Assembly (NCBI GenBank): GCA_025769875.1
Contig: JAGFNK010000229.1
Location: forward strand, 1 to 64,000
Reading direction: 5' to 3'
Source: Russula earlei
Lineage: Eukaryota; Basidiomycota; Agaricomycetes; Russulales; Russulaceae
Length of the DNA: 64,000 nt
Shown: in pieces, positions 58,289 to 64,000 of the stretch
Layout of the letters: every line of letters starts with the position of its first letter
How positions within the stretch are numbered: the first letter of the stretch is position 1
The notes under the pieces: model-generated
Database searches by the model: none
Told to the model about the DNA's origin: nothing
What the model saw: only the letters and a program-made list of their open reading frames with translations
Position numbers and translations under genes: made by a program

Positions 58289-58562
58289 AGCCACCTCGCA
58301 TGTGACATTGAGACCTCAATTGCATCGCCCAGCCCTTGCCACTGACCACATGTGCACACCACACCCCGCACATGCAACATGTTTGCATCTCAAGCCTTTC
58401 ATGACCGCCTCAACCTCTCAACCAGTCTTGATTCACTTTCATGCCTTTCATCTCTAGTACCTCTCTCCTGTATATAAAAACTCCCTAGCTACTCTGTAGT
58501 GGAAAGAGTTCAGAATAGGACCCCTCTTTGCAACCCACTCCTCTCTGTCTGTGAAAAACAAG
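58289..58562 (+). mobile_element. Remainder of the third element's 3' LTR
   Basis: Continuation of the LTR broken at 50594. It contains TATA box 'tgtatataaaaactcc' (about 58471) and ends near 58556, next to an inverted copy of the element's leader. Confidence 0.5.
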
Positions 58563-59550
58563 AAGGATGGTCAGAATTGAGAGGCAAGAGGGGTGATGAG
58601 TGGCTGGCTGCGACTCCAATCACACTGGAAACAATGTTGCACACCACAACACTTGAGTCAAAAACACTATGGGGCTGCCTCAAGACAGCCCATGGGTACA
58701 ACATGAGGGAAAAATAATAGATATAGACCATGATTTTGAGTTGTAATTCATCTAATACACATGTGGAGGTGGCTTGAGTCCAGCTCCACCAATTCTCACT
58801 CAAATCTCATGAAAACAATGGGGCTGCCTAGCCCTCATTCAGGCGATTCAGGGACAATAAGTGTTATGTGAATTGAAGCTGTTTTGAGGGAGATATTCGC
58901 CCTGCACGTTTGAGAGGGTTTTCTGCACCAATTTGGGTGGAATTCAAACTCTGCCAAGTGCGCTGAAAATGGCAATAAGAGCGAAGTGGGTTGCAGGCAA
59001 ATATGTTGGACAAGAGTAGGTTGGATTCTACAAGAGACCAAGCTTAGGGCTTTGGTCACAAAGTACTGAGCTTATATATACAGGAGAAGTGCAGCAATAG
59101 CTGTGCTTTGACTGTGCTACTAGTATAGTAGGAGTCATAATAAGTAGGAGTCATAGGAATGAGGCCACAAATGAGTCAGAACCCAGTAACTGTGCTGCAC
59201 AGTAAATGTGCAGCATTGCACAGTCGAAACTAAGAAGTAAATATAAAGGGAAAGAGAACCAAACAAAGGGAAAGTAACAGCAATCCAGTGTTACCTGGAC
59301 ATGTATGGATCACATGATAACAGAGAAGGGATCACAAGATGTAAGAGATCACAAGACCAGTAAGTAAAGGGACGTATGAAAGCAAGCAGTCCATAGTGAA
59401 GGGTAAGAAGTAAACATAAAAGGAAAATGGTGTAACATGGCCTGGAATGAGAGGGAGGTGGCAAGGGATGAAAGAGAGCTGAGTGTCAGTCTCATGTGTT
59501 GTGTCACATTTTTGCACGTGATTTTGAGGCCAGCCATAATCTTCCTTACA
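58563..59550 (-). mobile_element. Minus-strand partial copy of the third LTR element (LTR plus leader)
   Basis: On the minus strand: LTR from 59550 (TGTAAGGAAGATTATGG) with a TATATATA box (about 59080) and CCCTAAGCTT (59040-59049), then a leader (58978-58563) that is the inverted match of 48305-48720. It interrupts LINE-2 within the RT coding sequence and abuts the plus-strand copy, so the two copies lie in opposite orientation. Confidence 0.65.
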
Positions 59551-61900
59551 CTGGTAGTAGGTATTGTGTGACAGGAGTGGTAGGTATAGGTGGTTTGGTG
59601 GGGTGTCACGTTCTTTCCATTTCCTGAAGAAGATGACCTCCATCTTTTCGGGTTCCGCATTGAGGCCTGCTTTGTTTAGCCAGTTAGTGCAATCCAAGTA
59701 CCTGGACCGGAGCACTGTCTCCACTGAAGTCCAGTCATGTCCACACGTGAAGATGGCTCTGTCATCAATATACATGGCTAAGGCAGTCCAGTTCCAGTCC
59801 TTCACCTTGTGAAGTAGGGGGGAGGTATATAGTATGGAAAGAACTGGTGAGGTGGGTGAGCCTTGTGGCATGCCTGCTCCAAGCTCTAGGGGGTCAGATG
59901 CATGTCCATTGAATCTCAGTCGGGCTTTCCTATTCATTAGAAAGGATCGGCACCACTGTACTACTTCTGGTGCGAATCCAAGGTTCTCCACTATTTGGGC
60001 TAGTCTTCAGTGGTTTATATTGTCAAAAAAGCCTTGGATGTCAAATAGTAGGAGCCCACATTTGAGCCCTGTTTGGTGTGCAGCCTGTATGTCATGTAGG
60101 AGTGTGAGGCCTGCATTGATTGTTGACGATGAGTTCCTTCCTCTGAATTGCATTGTGGGGATGAGGTCATGGTTGGCCATGTCTTGGTATATAATTCTCA
60201 CTACTATTTTCTCCAGTAGCTTACCTAGGCATTCCAGCAGCGCTATCAGGTGGAAGTTTTTTGCCATCATGTAATCAGCCCTATTTGGCTTGGGTATGAC
60301 ACAGACCAAGGCCTCCTTCCAGACATTTGGGTGGTGTCTGGCTTTGAGGCAATTCAAGAGGAGTCCAAGGAGTTTCCTTGGGCTCACTTCCCAGGCCCAT
60401 TTAATCATGGTCCAGGTATGCCCCGAGGGGCCTGGTGCAGTTTGCCCAGACACTTTCCGAAGTAGGTCACTTACCAAATCTTGGTGGATCATTGGTAGTT
60501 CACATTGGGGGAGTGGGGCTGGGTTGTCTGGGAAGTGTGTGTCTACCTCTGGATGTTCTCCTGCAAAAAAACACTGTGAAAGGGTGTCAGCCATTTCTTC
60601 ATGGGAGTTAGCAAAACCTTCCTGTTTCCTGAGCAGGGGAACCCTTGTGGTTTTGCATCTGTGTCTCCAAGTGGTGACTTCCCAAAGTTGTGCTTTGTCA
60701 ATATACTCGTTGGCCCACTTACACTTTGCTGTTTTGATGATGGACTTAAGCCTGTTGTGTGCTCATTTCCATTCTTCCTGGTCTGTGGTTTCTTTGAGTG
60801 CCTGCACAGCCCATTTGCATTCCACGTCCCACCAGGGTGTGGCATGTCTTTGATTTGGATGCCTGGTCTTGAGGGTTTCACAGTTTGTCTGCTGTATGTC
60901 AGTCATGTATTGGCTCACCTCTTTGTCCAGTTTCTTAATGGAAGGGTGGGGCATGAGGCTCCATCTTGCACACTTTTCCTTAAAGGTTTTGATCCATGGT
61001 TCTTGCTGCTCTGGATCCACTATGTAGCCTAGCTTGGGGTTGCTTACTGTGGGGGTTGTGTCAAGGAAGTAGGGGCTTCCTGTGAGTTGGAGCATTGTGT
61101 GGTCTGACCCAAGAGAGCCTTCCCAGTCTACGCTAAGATTGCTGAAGGTGGTGAGTCTTACCGCTGCCATGTTAAACCACACAAGGTCCAACGTCACATC
61201 TTTTTTGTGAGCTGCTCCTCTGTGTGTTGTTTCTCCAGGTGTGTTAGCTAGTGTGAGGAGATTAGTCACAGCCCAGTCCACTATGTGGTTGGCCCAATAT
61301 GATTTGGGGTTATCCGGCAGTGACCAGGTTGGGGAGTGTGTGTTAAAGTCACCAATTATCAGTGTTGGTATGATGTGGTCAATATCTAGTGATATTAGTG
61401 TCACTAGTGCAGTAGTATCCCTTAGATCATGGTAATAATTGACCACTTGCCAGGTTTTGTTGTCTAGTATGACATCTATTACCTGCACACATGGATGCTT
61501 GCACATGTCCTGTCTTGTTATTGCTGCAAAGGTTGGGTCCAAGCTATTGTCCGGGTGGGGTTTTCACACATATGTCATTACCTTGGGCCATTGGCCGTCT
61601 TCAAATCCCAGGTAGAGGAGTTCCCACGCTGGGGAGGCTGCCCCTCCCAGGATGTTGACACTGCTTTGGGCAGTGTCTTTCCATGCTGTTCCTACCCTGT
61701 CAAATCATGGCTCCTAGATAAGTAGTAAGTTTGGTTTGGTGGCGCTATTCAGAAGTGTGTGGGTAACTGCATTGCGCTTGTGCATATTTACTGATGCTAT
61801 GCATAGTGTTGGGTGTCCCATCATATATGGGACTTGGTCTGGGCAGCACTACCTTGAGGGTGCGAGGGAGAGTGGCTCGTCATAGTTGGGTCAATGTACT
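59551..61900 (-). pseudogene. LINE-2 ORF2: endonuclease and reverse transcriptase
   Basis: Minus-strand pieces: endonuclease (IGDFNTHSPTW, VTLDLVWFN, GSLGSDHTMLQL; 60763-61542), a frameshifted linker, RT (NFHLIALLECLGKLLEKIV, LLLFDIQGFFDNINH, then TGA just below 60007, MENLGFAPEVVQWCRSFL, GMPQGSPTSPVLSILYTS, MYIDDRAIF). It ends abruptly after LLSHNTYY at 59551. Stops and frame changes mark it as dead. Confidence 0.88.
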
Positions 61901-61999
61901 TCTGACCTTGTACCAAATTGTGCATGGTGTGGTTGGTCATTTGAGTTGCATGTTGAGATGGCCCGGGCGTGGGTAGGCCAGTTCAGCTTGTTGTCCCTT

Positions 62000-64000
62000 C
62001 GTGCGTGGTCCTCTGCATGTCCACTCCATTTGGGGGTTGAGGTTGAGATTGCATTTGGGGGGTCCAGGTTGGGTTGGGATCAAAAATGTCAGTGTTTACC
62101 CTGTCAATTTCCATGTCCATGTCGTCTTCTGGGTAAGTCTCCTTGTCCTTACCTTTGTTTTGGCCGCATGTGTTATGGCATCATGGCCATAAGAGCGTTC
62201 TCAAGGTTCAGTGGGGCCAAGTCCCTGTGACTTGGTTCAAGGGTTCAGTGGGGCCAGCTCAAAGAGACCTGATCAAAGGTTTAGCATCTCAAGGCTGAGT
62301 CAGACAATGACTCAGTCTGCAGACAGAGTCAATCTCCTGGTTTCACAGAAGAGGAGGATGATGAGAGAGAGGCAGAGGAGGAAGAGGAACACAAGGGTTC
62401 CTTGAGGTGTGCTCAGGTCAAGCAAGATGTAAGCCAGCACAAGCAAGTTGTGATTGAGAGAGTATACAGGGCAAGGGATGCAACAGGAAATGGGACAAAG
62501 CTAAGCTTAGGGCATTCCCCAGCTTTTACAGGTGCTTAAATACTGTATCTAATGAGGCTGTACAGTACCATATGTAGAACAATAGATAAAGGTGAACCAA
62601 TGGCAAAAGGAACTCAAACAATAGGTGAAACACAATAGGTGAAACAATAAAAGGCCATCAGCATCAAGGGATGAAACAGTAACTAAGGGGAGAACAATAA
62701 CAAAGAAGTTAGAGACGAACCCACAAGGGGGTAATTCATGACAGCATGTCATCCTGCATGGGGCTCTTGGTCTGTAGCTGTGCCTGGTGGGGCATTTTTT
62801 GTCTCTGCAGTGGTGTCCGCTCATCTGGCAATTGAGGCATTTGAAATGCATGCAGTTGCAGAAGCCTGCGGTTGTGTGTTTCCGTGGGCACTTCTGGTCA
62901 TGTTCCTCAGACATGTGAGTGGCACCACATATATAGCACTTAACTGAGTCCTTGCCCAGTGGGCATGTCTTGGATTGTTTCATGTGTCCCAGGGCATGGC
63001 ATCTCAAGCACTGTACTAGGGCTGGTTTGTCAATCCACTTACATATGGTAACTTCCTTGCCAAAGAGGGTGGTGCAGCCCTTAAGAAGCATGTTTGTTAC
63101 TGATCCCCCTGGGTCCAAGATGGCAAAGGTAAGAGTTGAGTAGGGCCCATTTATGCGTTCGATTGGTTTTAGCCATCTCGGTAGCATGGAGAAGTGGGCT
63201 TTCTTAAGTCCCGGTAGTGAGTTGACCTCTATGAGGAGTTTGTTCGTACTGAAAATGAAGCCATCATTGTCTTTGACTGGGACACCATGTGCAAGGAAAT
63301 GGGTCCATCCCATGGAGGGGCATAGTTGGCCCACTCCCTGGAATGGCCTAAGAAGGAAGGGTTCATACAACATTATGTGGTCAAAGGATATATTCCCTTC
63401 AAAGGAGAACACAAAGTTCCCTTTGCTGCATGGGTGAATGCTCCACCTACCAGCTTTCAGGGGGATTGGATTGGCTACTGCCTTGCCCATTTGGAGGTGT
63501 ACTTCCCTGATGATCACATCCACTGCTCTGGCTTGTATATTCTGTTCCACCTGTCCATCATTATGTCCACCTGACCTCAGGACTGTCACTTTCATGACAG
63601 CCGGCATGTTATGGGTTCTGGGTTTCGGTCCTGAGGGATTGTTGGTGTCAGCTGCCATGGTTGCAGCTATCGTCATGTACGATGCTGGTGTGATTATTGA
63701 CATTGCTGGTGTGGTACCAGTGACATGTGTTCCTTGGTTTGCACCCTTGGTTTTCCTCCAGTAGGAGACCTGAGTGAAATTAGCCTCTGTGTTACCTGGA
63801 CCATTTGCTGGGGCGCTGTAGTGGGTGTCGGGGCTGATGATGGCAGTTGTTTTGTTTAGTGGTGGTGGCATGGAAAGCTTCTCCTATGTGTCTAATCACG
63901 CCACAAAGGGGGCCATTGCTTTTGTGACTGCTTTGGTGATTGGATCTGCATCTGGGTGGGCAATGTCCTGTGTTGTGGTCAGTGTGCTAGGGTAGGTTTT
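62000..64000 (-). pseudogene. LINE-2 ORF1 (gag-like, zinc knuckles), split by a solo LTR
   Basis: The minus frame from beyond the window end to 62744 contains WSIHPCSKGNFVFSFEGN and knuckles CLRCHALGHMKQSKTC, CYICGATHMSEEHDQKC, CLNCQMSGHHCRDKKC. After the solo LTR the frame resumes at 62170 (GQNKGKDKETYPEDDMDMEI), matching LINE-1's NKGKEKETNPEME region. It closely follows LINE-1 ORF1. Confidence 0.85.
62171..62743 (-). mobile_element. Solo LTR (573 bp) in LINE-2 ORF1
   Basis: On the minus strand TGTCATGAATTACC...GCCATAACA, with exact duplication GCATG on both sides (62166-62170, 62744-62748). TATTTAAGC box (about 62534-62542) and CCCTAAGCTTAGC (minus; AAGCTTAGGG at 62503-62512). Confidence 0.9.

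Larger units (their letters stand above)
59551..64000 (-). mobile_element. LINE-2 copy: Tad1-like LINE, minus strand, truncated at both ends here
   Basis: The same family as LINE-1, diverged. The 3' part of ORF2 is cut off at 59551 by the LTR copy, and the 5' part runs past the window end. A solo LTR splits it at 62171-62743. Confidence 0.92.

Overview
The window reads as nuclear DNA of a filamentous basidiomycete, probably an agaricomycete. Every housekeeping gene is cut by many introns of about 48-60 bp with GT...AG ends. The gene families (AP180-type clathrin adaptor, psi-factor oxygenase, F-box protein) are fungal, and the rest is packed with fungal Ty3/Gypsy chromoviruses, Tad1-like LINEs and TIR elements. 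Assignments come from reading translations and aligning copies by eye; no database was searched.

Layout. 1-3174 is repeat debris: an LTR remnant, a 70-bp-TIR element, a 154-bp satellite, a MITE end and a 414-bp near-perfect palindrome. 4325-19449 is a gene island: AP180-like endocytic adaptor, NASP/Sim3 histone chaperone, gamma-glutamyl phosphate reductase (minus strand, convergent with NASP, divergent from the next gene), glycerol kinase, and a 25-exon psi-producing oxygenase whose P450 domain has lost its heme-thiolate cysteine. 19450-22437 is AT-rich repeat-derived sequence. 22438-24068 encodes an F-box protein. From 24.4 kb on, a small family of secreted-protein genes (one pseudogene, one drifted copy, one intact copy) is embedded in transposons.

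The transposon part is a nested stack. A family pseudogene (24.4 kb) was hit by a TA-flanked TIR element (24924-26460) and by a LINE (26687-41959, 15-bp target duplication and poly(A) tail). The LINE was in turn hit by a solo LTR (28986-29947) and by a full chromovirus, here Gypsy-1 (33222-40552). A second, older relative, Gypsy-2 (50595-58283), sits inside another LTR element and carries a solo LTR in its gag. A second LINE copy on the minus strand (59551 to the window end) carries its own solo LTR.

The most interesting system is the Gypsy-1/Gypsy-2 chromovirus family. Two divergent copies share (i) a primer-binding site exactly complementary to the predicted 5' end of the element's own RNA, as in Tf1-type self-priming; (ii) a T-TTT-TTG slippery site followed 4 nt later by a 7-bp stem with a covarying base pair at the gag stop; (iii) a second copy of the polypurine tract inside pol; and (iv) a third ORF after the chromodomain, in the env position, with two CCHC knuckles. 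I do not recognise this third ORF from a described family.
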